A stretch of DNA of 23,037 nt from the NCBI GenBank assembly GCA_003445035.1, contig DLVV01000363.1:22474-45510 (forward strand), in the 5' to 3' direction. Source of the stretch: Planctomycetaceae bacterium. Its GTDB lineage: Bacteria > Planctomycetota > Planctomycetia > Planctomycetales > Planctomycetaceae. The notes under the pieces are model-generated. The model saw nothing but the letters and a program-made list of their open reading frames with translations, made no database searches and was not told the origin of the DNA. Every line of letters begins with the position of its first letter. The first letter of the stretch is position 1. The translations under genes were made by a program, and so were the position numbers. This document shows positions 7,864 through 16,409 of the stretch, piece after piece.

Positions 7864-9207
7864 ATGGCGATTGGTGAAACCGGCAAGGGTGTCGATGGTT
7901 CCTACGAGGCGGTGACGACGGCGTCGCGGGCCGCTTTTGACCGTGCGGCGGCGGTGATGCCCGGCGGTCCCAAGGGGGCGTACTTCTATTCGCCCTACCC
8001 CCTGTTCTTCGAGCGTGGTGACGGCTGTCGGTTGACCGATATCGACGGCCGCACGTTTCTCGACTGCGCCAACCATCACACCGCGCAGGTGCTGGGTCAC
8101 AATCACCCGGCCGTGATCGAGGCGATCAATTCACAGGTCTCCCGGGGAGTCGTACTGGGAGGGCCGACGGGTGTGGAGACCGAGTTGGCTGAGGAATTGT
8201 GTGACCGGGTGGCGAGCCTGGAGCGGGTGCGGTTCTGCAACTCGGGGACCGAAGCCACTCTGCACGCGATCCGGCTGGCCCGCGGAATCACCGGGCGGTC
8301 CCGGATCGCCAAGTTCGAGGGCGGATATCACGGCAGCCACGACGCGGTTGAGATCAGCGTGGCGCCCCCGCTGGAAAACGCGGGGGATCCTGCGGCTCCG
8401 ACTCCGGTGGCCGGGGTTCGGGGCATCGCTCCGGGAGCGACCGGCGAGGTGCTGGTCTTGCCCTACGACGATGTCGATGCGGTTACCCGTCTGGTCGAAA
8501 CCCACGCTGACGAGTTGGCCTGTATTCTGCTGGATCCCAAGGCGGGGATCCTGGAACCGGTCGAAGGGCTGGCGGAAACGGTGTCGGCACTGGCTGGAGA
8601 ACACGACATCCTCCTGATCGCCGATGAGGTGGTCGCGTTTCGATTGGCCCGTGGTGGCTGGCAGCAAACACGGGGCATCACGCCTGATCTGACGACTTAT
8701 GGCAAGCTGGTTGGCGGCGGTTTTCCGATCGGGGCTTTCGGCGGACGAGCCGAGGTGATGGATCGTCTCGATATGCGAGGAGGCTCGACCGGGTTTCACC
8801 AGAGTGGCACCTTCAGTGCCCACCCGGTGGCGATGGCCGCCGGGGTGGCCACGCTGAGACAGATGACTCCCGAGGCCTTCGGTGCACTCGATTCCCTGGG
8901 CCGCCGACTCGATGACGGGCTGTCCGAAATCGCTGGCCGGCACGAACTGGCCTTGAGCTGGGTGGTGGCCGGATCGCTGTTCAGCCTCTACTTTGCCGAC
9001 CACGCTCCCCGGAGTTACCGCGACTTGGCCGCGTGCCGGAAAGAGTGGAATTCCCTGTTGTTTCATCAATTGGTCGAGAAGGGGTATTACCTGAGCCATT
9101 CGTTGGGCATGAACGCCCTGTCGCTGGCCATGGAGCCCGAGGATGTTGATGGGCTGGTTGCGGCGATTGACGAGAGCCTGGAGGCGATGGTGGCGGATGC
9201 GGGCTGA
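7864..9207 (+). CDS. Class III PLP-dependent aminotransferase, glutamate-1-semialdehyde aminomutase-like
   Basis: A 447-residue pyridoxal-phosphate enzyme that moves an amino group between substrates in the cytoplasm. Family marks are GHNHP (78-82), NSGTEATLHAIRLARG (126-141), KFEGGYHG (150-157), ADEVVAFR (253-260, D254 contacting the PLP ring nitrogen) and TYGKLVGGGFPIGAFGG (278-294), where K281 should be the Schiff-base lysine. It resembles HemL, but DEVVAFR is one residue shorter than the classical DEVMTGFR, so I do not call it hemL; it is more likely one of the many paralogues acting on another substrate. A strong GGAGG sets the start. Its last 11 bases overlap the following cytochrome/DUF1549 gene, suggesting translational coupling. 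It is divergent from the hydroxyacid dehydrogenase, whose 2-oxoacid product could be its amino acceptor (inference). Confidence 0.88.
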   Translation: MAIGETGKGVDGSYEAVTTASRAAFDRAAAVMPGGPKGAYFYSPYPLFFERGDGCRLTDIDGRTFLDCANHHTAQVLGHNHPAVIEAINSQVSRGVVLGGPTGVETELAEELCDRVASLERVRFCNSGTEATLHAIRLARGITGRSRIAKFEGGYHGSHDAVEISVAPPLENAGDPAAPTPVAGVRGIAPGATGEVLVLPYDDVDAVTRLVETHADELACILLDPKAGILEPVEGLAETVSALAGEHDILLIADEVVAFRLARGGWQQTRGITPDLTTYGKLVGGGFPIGAFGGRAEVMDRLDMRGGSTGFHQSGTFSAHPVAMAAGVATLRQMTPEAFGALDSLGRRLDDGLSEIAGRHELALSWVVAGSLFSLYFADHAPRSYRDLAACRKEWNSLLFHQLVEKGYYLSHSLGMNALSLAMEPEDVDGLVAAIDESLEAMVADAG

Positions 9208-11563
9208 ACGTGTCCAACGGCCCGGGCTGTGCCCGCGGCTGCCGGTGTTCACGGTCCGGGTTCTGGCCACGGCGGTCGGAGTGATTGGCCTGGGCTGGGG
9301 GCCGGCGAGTGGCCGGGAACCGGCCCAGACGGTGGACTTTGACCGCGAGATCCGTCCGCTGCTGGCAGACAACTGCTTTCAGTGTCATGGTCCCGACGAG
9401 CGCGCCAGGAAGTCCAAGTTGCGGCTGGATCGTCGCAAGGGTGTGCTGGGCCAGGTGACCCCGGGACGCCCCGCGACAAGCACGCTGCTGGAACGGATTG
9501 CGTCGTCGGATCCTGCTCACCGTATGCCACCACCGGGGACAGGTCGATCCCTGACATCGGCCCAGGTGTCGCGGGTTCGGGCCTGGATCTCACAGGGGGC
9601 ACGGTGGACCAGGCATTGGTCGCTGCGCCCGATCCTCCGGGCGATGGTGCCGGCGGCGGTGCCCGGAGGTGGAGGTCGTTCCCGCAACGCCATCGATCAC
9701 TTTGTCCAGGACCGGTTGAGGCGGAATGGTCTTGTGGCGTCGAGGCCGAGTGACCGGCCGCGACTGGCCAGGCGGGTCACGCTGGCCCTGACCGGGCTGC
9801 CACCGCAGCCGGACCAGTTGGCAGCGGTAGTGGCCGATGGTGATGCCGACTGGTACGAACGGCTGGTCGATCGCCTACTGGCCTCACCACGGTTCGGTGA
9901 ACACCTGGCCCGCCACTGGCTCGACTTGGCTCGCTACGCCGACACCGATGGTTACCAGGACGATGAGCCACGAGTGATGTGGAGATGGCGGAACTGGGTC
10001 ATCGATGTGATCAACGGCAATATGCCCTTTGATCGTTTCACGGTCGAGCAGCTTGCCGGCGACCTGTTGCCCGGTGCGCGGCCTGAACAGGTCCTGGCGA
10101 CGGGCTTCAATCGCAACAACCGGACCAATGGCGAGGGGGGCAGCATCGCCGAAGAGTTCCGGGTCGAGTACATCATCGATCGGCTCGATACGCTGTCGAC
10201 CACCTGGATGGGGCTGACTTTGGCGTGTGCACGGTGTCACGACCACAAGTACGATCCACTATCGCAGCGCGACTTCTACCGCCTGTTCGCCTTCTTCAAC
10301 AACATCCCCGAGAAAGGGATCTACCGTCGGAATACCCCACCCCTGGTGAAGGTTCCCACGTCAGTGGTTGCCGGCGAACTGGCCTCTCTTTCCAGGCAAA
10401 TCGACGCACTTCCGAAGTCGACCAAGGCACGGCAGGTCCTGGAAACGCGGCGAGCGGACCTGCTCAAGGCGGTTCCATCGACAATGGTCCTGCAGGAAGG
10501 CCCCCGCCGGGACACCTTTGTCCTGGTTCGAGGCCGCTATGACCGTCACGGGGAAAAAGTGATCGCCGGGGTGCCCGAATCGTTGCCGGGTATGGCCAGG
10601 AATCTGCCCCGCAATCGGCTCGGACTGGCTCGATGGCTGGTCAGCGACCGGCATCCACTGACGGCCCGGGTGGCTGTCAATCGGGTCTGGCAACAGTTGT
10701 TCGGTCGTGGTCTGGTCACGACTCCGGAGGATTTCGGGTCTCAAGGGGGCCGTCCGTCCCACCCTGCCCTGCTCGACTGGTTGGCCTCCGAATTCCGGGA
10801 CGGTGGCTGGGATGTGAAGCGGTTGTTGCGGCTGATCGTGACCAGTCACACCTTCCGCCAGTCGTCCAGGATCCGTCCGGTTGATCTGAAGCTTGATCCG
10901 GACAACCAGTGGCTGGCGAGGGCGCCACGGCTGAGACTCTCGGCCGAGACGATCCGAGACCAGGCATTGGCTGCCTCGGGACTGATCGTCGAGCAACTCG
11001 GTGGGCCGTCGGTCAAGCCGTACCAGCCACCCGGTCTCTGGAAGGAAATTGCCGGCGGAGCGTCGGGCGCCTACAAGAACGGATACCAGTCCGATCGGGG
11101 CCCCGGCCTGTATCGTCGCAGCCTGTACACCTTCTGGCGGCGGACGATTCCGCCTCCGATGATGGCGACCTTCGATGCCCCGAGTCGAGAGGCGTGTTCG
11201 GTCCGCCGCGGGCGAACGAATACGCCCTTGCAGGCCCTGGCCCTGATGAACGACACGCTGTTCGTCGAGGCAGCCCGCCGGCTGGCCGATCGAGTGGCAG
11301 CCGGCGCCGAGGTGGCTGACCGGATTGACTCGGCGTTTGCCCACGTGCTGGGACGGAGGCCGACGGCGATGGAGCAACGCGTATTGATGGCCAGTTATCT
11401 GCGGTCACTCGCGAGGTTTTCGAAGCGTCCCGGACTGGGGAAGGAACTGTTGGCGGCCGGTGGCGCCCGGTTGCATGATCCCGAGGGCGTGGCCGCCCGG
11501 GCCTCACTGGTCACCACCTGTCACGTGATCCTGAATCTCGACGAGGCCGTGACGCGTGAGTGA
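9197..11563 (+). CDS. Exported PSCyt1-DUF1549-DUF1553 protein (planctomycete cytochrome-type)
   Basis: A 788-residue protein of a family greatly expanded in Planctomycetota and related phyla; its biochemical role is not established. Residues 1-39 look like a signal peptide: an Arg-rich start, a hydrophobic run [14 protein letters not shown], and likely cleavage after PASG. A PSCyt1-type segment follows with a haem-binding C60-x-x-C63-H64 and the typical CHGPDE. DUF1549 spans about 164-370 and contains a second C344-x-x-C347-H348 in the family's [14 protein letters not shown]1553 spans about 470-735, including [13 protein letters not shown] and [17 protein letters not shown]. The region between the two DUFs is only about 100 residues, making this a compact member; many exceed 1000 residues. 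The ATG at 9197 overlaps the aminotransferase by 11 bases and the end overlaps the DUF1501 gene by 8. Electron transfer in the periplasm is inferred from the haem motifs. Confidence 0.92.
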   Translation: MRAERVQRPGLCPRLPVFTVRVLATAVGVIGLGWGPASGREPAQTVDFDREIRPLLADNCFQCHGPDERARKSKLRLDRRKGVLGQVTPGRPATSTLLERIASSDPAHRMPPPGTGRSLTSAQVSRVRAWISQGARWTRHWSLRPILRAMVPAAVPGGGGRSRNAIDHFVQDRLRRNGLVASRPSDRPRLARRVTLALTGLPPQPDQLAAVVADGDADWYERLVDRLLASPRFGEHLARHWLDLARYADTDGYQDDEPRVMWRWRNWVIDVINGNMPFDRFTVEQLAGDLLPGARPEQVLATGFNRNNRTNGEGGSIAEEFRVEYIIDRLDTLSTTWMGLTLACARCHDHKYDPLSQRDFYRLFAFFNNIPEKGIYRRNTPPLVKVPTSVVAGELASLSRQIDALPKSTKARQVLETRRADLLKAVPSTMVLQEGPRRDTFVLVRGRYDRHGEKVIAGVPESLPGMARNLPRNRLGLARWLVSDRHPLTARVAVNRVWQQLFGRGLVTTPEDFGSQGGRPSHPALLDWLASEFRDGGWDVKRLLRLIVTSHTFRQSSRIRPVDLKLDPDNQWLARAPRLRLSAETIRDQALAASGLIVEQLGGPSVKPYQPPGLWKEIAGGASGAYKNGYQSDRGPGLYRRSLYTFWRRTIPPPMMATFDAPSREACSVRRGRTNTPLQALALMNDTLFVEAARRLADRVAAGAEVADRIDSAFAHVLGRRPTAMEQRVLMASYLRSLARFSKRPGLGKELLAAGGARLHDPEGVAARASLVTTCHVILNLDEAVTRE

Positions 11564-12989
11564 ATCCGTTGGCAGCCTTTGGCAGGAGAAGATCAGCCGT
11601 CGCCTGTTCCTGGGCCGGTCCTCGCTGGGGATCGGTACCGGAGTTGGGACGGCCGCCCTGGCGACCCTGCTGGGTGAGGAGGCGGGCGGTCAGCCGGCGA
11701 GGGCGCCGCGAGCCCGTCGGGTGATTTACCTCTGCCAGTCGGGGGCCCCTTCGCAGTTGGACCTCTTCGATCACAAGCCGGGGCTGGTCGCCCGATTCGG
11801 GCAGCCGCTGCCCGAATCGATTCGACGGGGCCAGAGGCTGACCACGATGACATCCGGTCAGAAACAGTTTCCCGTGGCGCCGTCGGTCTTCCGGTTTCGT
11901 CGGCACGGTCACAGTGGTGCGATGATCAGTGAGTTACTGCCTTTCACGGCTCGGATGGCCGATGAGTTGTGCCTGGTGCGTTCGATGCACACCGAGGCGA
12001 TCAACCACGATCCGGCGATCACGTTGTTGCAGACCGGCAGCCAGCAGGCGGGACGGCCCAGCTTTGGAGCATGGTTGAGTTACGGGCTGGGGAGCGAAAA
12101 TCGCAACCTGCCGTCATTCGTGGCCCTGACGTCGTGGAGTCTCAAGGGGGGCCAGCCGCTCTACGACCGGCTCTGGGGGAGCGGGTTCCTGCCGACCCGT
12201 CACCAGGGGGTTCGCTTCCGCGCCGTCGGCGACCCCGTTCTGTTTCTTTCCAATCCCCCGGGTATCGCGTCGGGACTGCGTCGGGAACTGCTCGACGATG
12301 TCGCCCGGCTCAACCGCCTGAAACTGGACAGTTTCGGGGATCCGGAGATCGAAACGAGGATGGCGCAGTACGAGCTTGCCTTCCGGATGCAGACGTCGGT
12401 TCCCGAACTGGTCGATTTTTCAGACGAACCCCGACACGTGCTCGATCTTTACGGTCCCGATGTCGCCCGCCGCGGGTCGTACGCCTCCAACTGCCTGCTG
12501 GCCCGGCGGCTGTCGGAGCGAGGTGTCCGCTTCATCCAGTTGTTTCACCGCGGATGGGATCAGCACTCGAACCTGCCCAGGGACATTCGGGAACTGTGCC
12601 GTGCCACCGATCAGCCATCCGCCGGACTGCTTCGCGACCTGAAGCAGCGCGGGCTGCTCGATGACACGCTGGTGATCTGGGCCGGGGAATTCGGTCGCAC
12701 CGTCTACAGCCAAGGCGAGTTGACCTCAACCAACTACGGCCGCGATCACCACCCGCGATGTTTCTCGATGTGGATGGCCGGCGGCGGTGTTCGCGCGGGG
12801 ACCACCTACGGAGCAACCGACGACTTCAGCTACAACGTCGCGGAAAACGGGGTTCACGTCCACGACCTGAACGCCACACTGCTGCACTGCCTGGGCATCG
12901 ACCACCGCCGCCTGACCTTCAAGTACCAGGGGCGGCATCACCGTCTGACCGATGTTCATGGCCGGATCGTCGAGCCCCTGCTGGCCTAG
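11556..12989 (+). CDS. DUF1501 protein with twin-arginine leader (first copy)
   Basis: A 477-residue protein of the DUF1501 family, distantly related to the alkaline phosphatase/sulfatase fold and very common in planctomycetes; function unknown. The leader contains SRRLFLG at 14-20, close to the twin-arginine consensus, followed by a Gly/Ala-rich hydrophobic stretch to about 40, so export in folded form is expected. Conserved family patches are [15 protein letters not shown] (61-75), GEFGRT (377-382) and GRDHHP (395-400), the last two looking like metal-binding segments. Translation begins at a GTG (11556-11558) inside the end of the preceding gene, with an 8-base overlap. Pairing of a DUF1549/DUF1553 gene with a DUF1501 gene is a standard planctomycete arrangement, suggesting that the two products work together at the envelope. 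Confidence 0.92.
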   Translation: MSESVGSLWQEKISRRLFLGRSSLGIGTGVGTAALATLLGEEAGGQPARAPRARRVIYLCQSGAPSQLDLFDHKPGLVARFGQPLPESIRRGQRLTTMTSGQKQFPVAPSVFRFRRHGHSGAMISELLPFTARMADELCLVRSMHTEAINHDPAITLLQTGSQQAGRPSFGAWLSYGLGSENRNLPSFVALTSWSLKGGQPLYDRLWGSGFLPTRHQGVRFRAVGDPVLFLSNPPGIASGLRRELLDDVARLNRLKLDSFGDPEIETRMAQYELAFRMQTSVPELVDFSDEPRHVLDLYGPDVARRGSYASNCLLARRLSERGVRFIQLFHRGWDQHSNLPRDIRELCRATDQPSAGLLRDLKQRGLLDDTLVIWAGEFGRTVYSQGELTSTNYGRDHHPRCFSMWMAGGGVRAGTTYGATDDFSYNVAENGVHVHDLNATLLHCLGIDHRRLTFKYQGRHHRLTDVHGRIVEPLLA

Positions 12990-13006
12990 AAACGGGCCAG
13001 TACGAG

Positions 13007-13077
13007 AGCGCCTAGGGGGAATCGAACCCCCGTAGCCAGCTTGGGAAGCTGGAGCATTACCATTATGCTATAGGCGC
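13007..13077 (-). tRNA. tRNA-Gly (anticodon CCC)
   Basis: A full cloverleaf folds by eye on the minus strand: acceptor GCGCCTA with TAGGCGC (7 pairs), D stem GCAT/ATGC with AATGGTA loop, anticodon stem CCAGC/GCTGG with loop TTCCCAA (anticodon CCC, reading GGG), T stem GGGGG/CCCCC with loop TTCGATT, and discriminator U. The 3' CCA is not encoded (CTC follows), so it must be added by nucleotidyltransferase. It is convergent with the first DUF1501 gene, whose stop is 17 bases away, and stands alone with no other tRNA nearby. Confidence 0.97.
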
Positions 13078-13461
13078 TTTTCACTGGCGGTCCTGGTCGT
13101 CACGAAGCCTCCGAGGTGGCCTTGTGCACCCTGCGTCTGCTCCGCTCGCTAGCGGGCCACGCCCATCTCCAGTTGGCCGATGACCTGGTCGGCCGTTTGT
13201 GCCGCCTGGTGGCAGACGATTGTCGGCTCTGGGCACCTGAATCTCAACCCCGAACTGCCGCCGGCGGCGCGGCTGGTCGATGTGGATTCCCACACGGCAC
13301 GGAGACCGGTGGTGGACACGGAGAGGCACCGTACCCTGGTCATAAACTCGCATTCATCGCTGCGCCGGTCCTGGTCGAGAGTGTTGACGCTGCCGGTAAG
13401 ACTGACGCTAATACGAACTTCGCCATTCGACGGACAATTGTCTCAGAGAAGGACATGGGAA
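13078..13461. other. Gene-free interval between tRNA-Gly and the lipoprotein
   Basis: About 384 bases with short open frames on both strands but none with a convincing start, ribosome-binding site or recognisable motif. The minus-strand part next to 13078 must hold the tRNA promoter, though no clear boxes are visible. The plus-strand part near 13384-13414 holds a weak promoter candidate for the lipoprotein. A small hairpin (CCGCT/AGCGG) lies at about 13142-13155. I see no repeat or RNA gene. Confidence 0.5.
13384..13414 (+). promoter_or_regulatory. Weak promoter candidate for the propeller lipoprotein
   Basis: TTGACG at 13384-13389 matches 5 of 6 of the -35 consensus. The -10 is ambiguous: GCTAAT at 17 bases spacing or TAATAC at 19 bases spacing, neither good. 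Position, about 50-75 bases before the ATG, is suitable. Confidence 0.25.
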
Positions 13462-15159
13462 ATGCGATTCACACTTCACGCCAGATTCGGCACCCTAGTT
13501 TGCAGCCTTTGTGCCTTGATGATCCTGTCCGGTTGTGGTCAGCCAGAGGCCAGCAGCACGAGGTGGACCGCGAGTGACACCGGGAAACCGGTGGTGGCGA
13601 TCTCTTCGTCATCGGAAGCCGGTGTCTACGCCAGTGTGGCCACGACACAGAAGCCAGCCCCCCTCGACGATGGCAACAAGGCGGTGGCGGACCAGGTCAC
13701 CGAGGTGGTTTCCCTGGCGAAAGAATCCGATGCGCCCGCCAAGCAGGTGGTTCGCAAGGCGGTTCGACCACCGACCCTGATCAACATCGGATCCCGGAAG
13801 CAACTCTTCGTCGACGACTATCTGCTGGAGAGCTTCCGTGACACCACGCGGGTCCTGAATCCCTCGGAAAAGTCTGATGTCAATCCCGTTCTGCGGGCGG
13901 ACAAACCCTGGGAAGGCCGCGAGGTGCGGGTCGACGCGGTGATCTACGAGGAGCAGGAGAAGCTCTTCCGCATGTGGTACAGCTCCGATGCCGGACCCTG
14001 CCTTGCCACGTCCAAGGATGGTGTGCACTGGAAGAAGCCGGTTCTCGGGTTGGTCGAATACAAGGGGTCCAAGCAGAACAACATTCTCCCGCCCGAACAG
14101 GTCAAGACCTACTTCTTCAAGGATCTGCACGAAACAGACCCCGCCAAGCGGTACAAGGGACTCGAGCGGCACGGCTCTCTGTCCACGACGATGCACTTTG
14201 ATCTCTACTATTCACCGGATGGGTTTCATTGGACCCCGTTCTCCAAGAACCCGGTGATCGACACCTCGCCTCGCAGAGGTCGCTGGGGGCCGACCGTCTT
14301 CATGGGATGGGATCCCATCCGCAAGGTCTACGCGGTTCACAATGAGAACAGCCTCCATCGGTGGTCACCAGCCGGACGGCGATTGATCGGTCGGGCGGAG
14401 AGCCCGGACATGATTCACTGGAGCGAAGCGGAGACCATCATTGCTCCGGATGATCAAGACCCGTCGGACATGGACTTTTATTGCATGCCGGCCATGGCCT
14501 ACGAAAACCTGTACGTAGGCCTCCTTTGGACATTTCGTACCATCCGAACGACGATCGTTCCCCAGATCGTCTTCAGCCGAGACGGGATCCACTACAACCG
14601 CAGCTACCGTGAACCCTTCATCGCTCGCGGAGCCAAGGGCGCGTTTGATGCCGCTGTCGTCTATCCGATCAACCCCATCGTCCACGGCGATCGGATCCTC
14701 TTCTACTACACCGGTGGCAACTACCGGGACAACACGACGATGAGGGCCCTGGGTGACAAGACGACGTTTGCGGTCGGGCTGGCGACGAGTCCCCGTGACA
14801 GATTCGTGTCTTTTGAAGGGGCCCGGTTTTCGGATGAAGCCGGTCGGAAACCCTACAGCGAGGTGGTGACCCGCACCTTTTCATTCACCGGGAAACAGTT
14901 GCACCTGAACCTCCAGGCCAACCTGTATACCGGCGCAGGTGTCTCGGGACCCTGCGGAATGTGGGTCGAGATCATGGACACGACGCATCACCCGATTCCG
15001 GGCTTCAGCATGAGGGAGTTCGACCCTGTCCACCAGGGAGGACTCGACCAGGTCGTGTCGTGGAAGGGAAGAAGTGATCTGAGTGCACTGGTGGGGAGGC
15101 CGATCAAGCTGCGTTTCCATTTCAGAAACGCGAGCTTCTACGCCTTCCAGTTCAAGTAG
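13462..15159 (+). CDS. Lipoprotein with five-bladed, glycosidase-like beta-propeller
   Basis: A 565-residue envelope protein. Residues 1-25 are a lipoprotein signal with a lipobox ILSGC (C25 lipidated), followed by a polar, low-complexity tether to about 105. The globular part begins with QLFVDDYLLES (114-124), an opening common in planctomycete proteins related to GH32/GH43-type propellers. The motif S-x-D-G-x-H-W recurs at 184-190 (SKDGVHW), 251-257 (SPDGFHW), 314-320 (SPDMIHW) and 372-378 (SRDGIHY), with a degenerate SPRDRFVS at 443-450. The spacing of about 58-70 residues fits one blade each. The last ~95 residues look like a beta-sandwich appendage. AAGGA lies about 9 bases before the ATG, which also gives the natural signal peptide; the frame remains open upstream without similarity. 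A role in binding or cutting a polysaccharide is plausible, but no catalytic residues can be assigned. Confidence 0.8.
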   Translation: MRFTLHARFGTLVCSLCALMILSGCGQPEASSTRWTASDTGKPVVAISSSSEAGVYASVATTQKPAPLDDGNKAVADQVTEVVSLAKESDAPAKQVVRKAVRPPTLINIGSRKQLFVDDYLLESFRDTTRVLNPSEKSDVNPVLRADKPWEGREVRVDAVIYEEQEKLFRMWYSSDAGPCLATSKDGVHWKKPVLGLVEYKGSKQNNILPPEQVKTYFFKDLHETDPAKRYKGLERHGSLSTTMHFDLYYSPDGFHWTPFSKNPVIDTSPRRGRWGPTVFMGWDPIRKVYAVHNENSLHRWSPAGRRLIGRAESPDMIHWSEAETIIAPDDQDPSDMDFYCMPAMAYENLYVGLLWTFRTIRTTIVPQIVFSRDGIHYNRSYREPFIARGAKGAFDAAVVYPINPIVHGDRILFYYTGGNYRDNTTMRALGDKTTFAVGLATSPRDRFVSFEGARFSDEAGRKPYSEVVTRTFSFTGKQLHLNLQANLYTGAGVSGPCGMWVEIMDTTHHPIPGFSMREFDPVHQGGLDQVVSWKGRSDLSALVGRPIKLRFHFRNASFYAFQFK

Positions 15160-15228
15160 GCCCAGCCTCAATGATTTTCATTCGAAGTGTGCCGCTTGTT
15201 CACCGCATGCCGTGGTCCCGTCCCGTGA

Positions 15229-16161
15229 TCAGCCCCGTCGAAGGCCGCGGGACCCGAATCCCGCCAGGTATCGTACGGTCGGTGACATTCCGGTCGCCTG
15301 TTCGGCGGTGAGGTCCCGTGTGTAATCGGTGAACGGCTGGACCCAGCTGCGACAGTAGTAGCAGAGGATCGCGCGGCGGGGCTGTTCGGTCGTGTTCGGG
15401 CCCGAACGGTGCCAGGTGTTGGAGAGCCAGACAGCGACCGATCCCGCGGGGGCGCACAGGGTCACCTCCCCGTCCATCTCTCCACCGGACCAGGTCGGCT
15501 TTTTCCGCGAGAGATGGCTCCCGGGCACGATTCGAGTGGCGCCGTTGTCGGGGGTGAAATCATCGAGCATCCAGGCGTTCTGAGTCGTCAGGGGAAAATC
15601 GGGTAACGGTTCGGGCAGCTGTCCCAGTGGAACATCCACGTGCCAGGCACCCCCGTCGGTTCCACCGCCGATGCTGGTGGCACTGACATCGGAGAGAATG
15701 CAGTCATCGCCCAGCACCTGGCGGACAATTCCGAGCACCTCGGGGTGCTCGACCAAATCGGCAATTTCCTCGCCCTTGGTCAGCAGGTTCCAGACACGCT
15801 GCGAACGGTCACGGTCGAACAGTGTCGGCAGATGCAGGAAGCACTTGTTGACGCGTTCAGGTTCGACGGGCCACGGCGTCCCATGATTGACGGCCCGGGT
15901 GTGGCGGATTCGCTGAACCAGCCGGGTGAGTTCTTCACGGCTGACCGTGTAACTCTCGGAGAGGTAGGACTCGAGCTGGTCGTCACCGGCCGCCTTCGGG
16001 GCCTCGGCAGGCACATAGGGTGTGACTCGTTCTTGATGCATCCGTTCATCGACAACCTGGCGTAATCGTTCGATGATCGTTGGCGAGAGCACGTTTTCCA
16101 GGATGACGTATCCCCGTTCACCAAGTTGTCGCACCGCCTGTTGAGGGTCGAGGGTTGTCAT
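15229..16161 (-). CDS. Phytanoyl-CoA dioxygenase (PhyH) family protein
   Basis: A 310-residue non-haem iron, 2-oxoglutarate-dependent oxygenase, expected to hydroxylate a small molecule in the cytoplasm with release of succinate and CO2. The iron triad is visible: H174-x-D176 in WHVDVPLG and distal H251 in SNTWHRSG. R262 or R263, about 11 residues later, should bind 2-oxoglutarate. NGATRIVPGSH (206-216) is another family mark. The start at 16159-16161 gives the usual N-terminus (LGERGYVILENVL) and has AGGA about 10 bases upstream. It converges with the lipoprotein gene (69-base gap) and diverges from the second DUF1501 gene. PhyH paralogues are numerous in planctomycetes and the substrate cannot be inferred from sequence. 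Confidence 0.9.
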   Translation of the reverse strand: MTTLDPQQAVRQLGERGYVILENVLSPTIIERLRQVVDERMHQERVTPYVPAEAPKAAGDDQLESYLSESYTVSREELTRLVQRIRHTRAVNHGTPWPVEPERVNKCFLHLPTLFDRDRSQRVWNLLTKGEEIADLVEHPEVLGIVRQVLGDDCILSDVSATSIGGGTDGGAWHVDVPLGQLPEPLPDFPLTTQNAWMLDDFTPDNGATRIVPGSHLSRKKPTWSGGEMDGEVTLCAPAGSVAVWLSNTWHRSGPNTTEQPRRAILCYYCRSWVQPFTDYTRDLTAEQATGMSPTVRYLAGFGSRGLRRG

Positions 16162-16409
16162 CACAGTGTGTCCTACCGGGGAAGCGAACGACGACAAAGT
16201 CGGCACTCGGCGAATGGATGTCCAGGCGTGTCCAGTATTTTGTGGGGCGGTGCAAACGGGGTCAATCGGCGTGCGGCCAGGGAACCATGGGCGATTGCCG
16301 GCCCGCCCTTCTGGAAGTTTTGGCCTTCGTCAACACACCTTCGGGTTTCGCGGTCTCCGCCGCCGATATAGACTGAGGGGAGCAGAGCCAGGTTTCGAGG
16401 GATCATGCC
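16162..16409. promoter_or_regulatory. Divergent intergenic region, PhyH / second DUF1501
   Basis: A 248-base region with promoters expected for both sides. On the plus strand TATAGA at 16367-16372 is a possible -10 without a matching -35. On the minus strand TTGACC near 16259-16264 is a possible -35 with AATACT 20 bases further, a poor spacing. No operator palindrome or structured RNA is evident. Confidence 0.25.

Noticed and set aside
7864..9207. Naming the aminotransferase hemL
   Set aside because: The PLP-ring motif is one residue short, the gene neighbours are not tetrapyrrole genes, and the subgroup has many non-HemL members.
8131..9372. 413-codon open frame on the minus strand opposite the aminotransferase
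   Set aside because: Antisense shadow: it runs across the end of a well-supported gene and into the next, with no family motif.
13007..13077. tRNA-Gly as an integration site for a mobile element
   Set aside because: No integrase lies nearby and I see no repeat of the tRNA 3' end in the window.
13149..13343. 64-codon minus-strand frame between tRNA-Gly and the lipoprotein
   Set aside because: No clear ribosome-binding site and no similarity I recognise. The C-terminal part looks faintly protein-like, but this is too weak to annotate.
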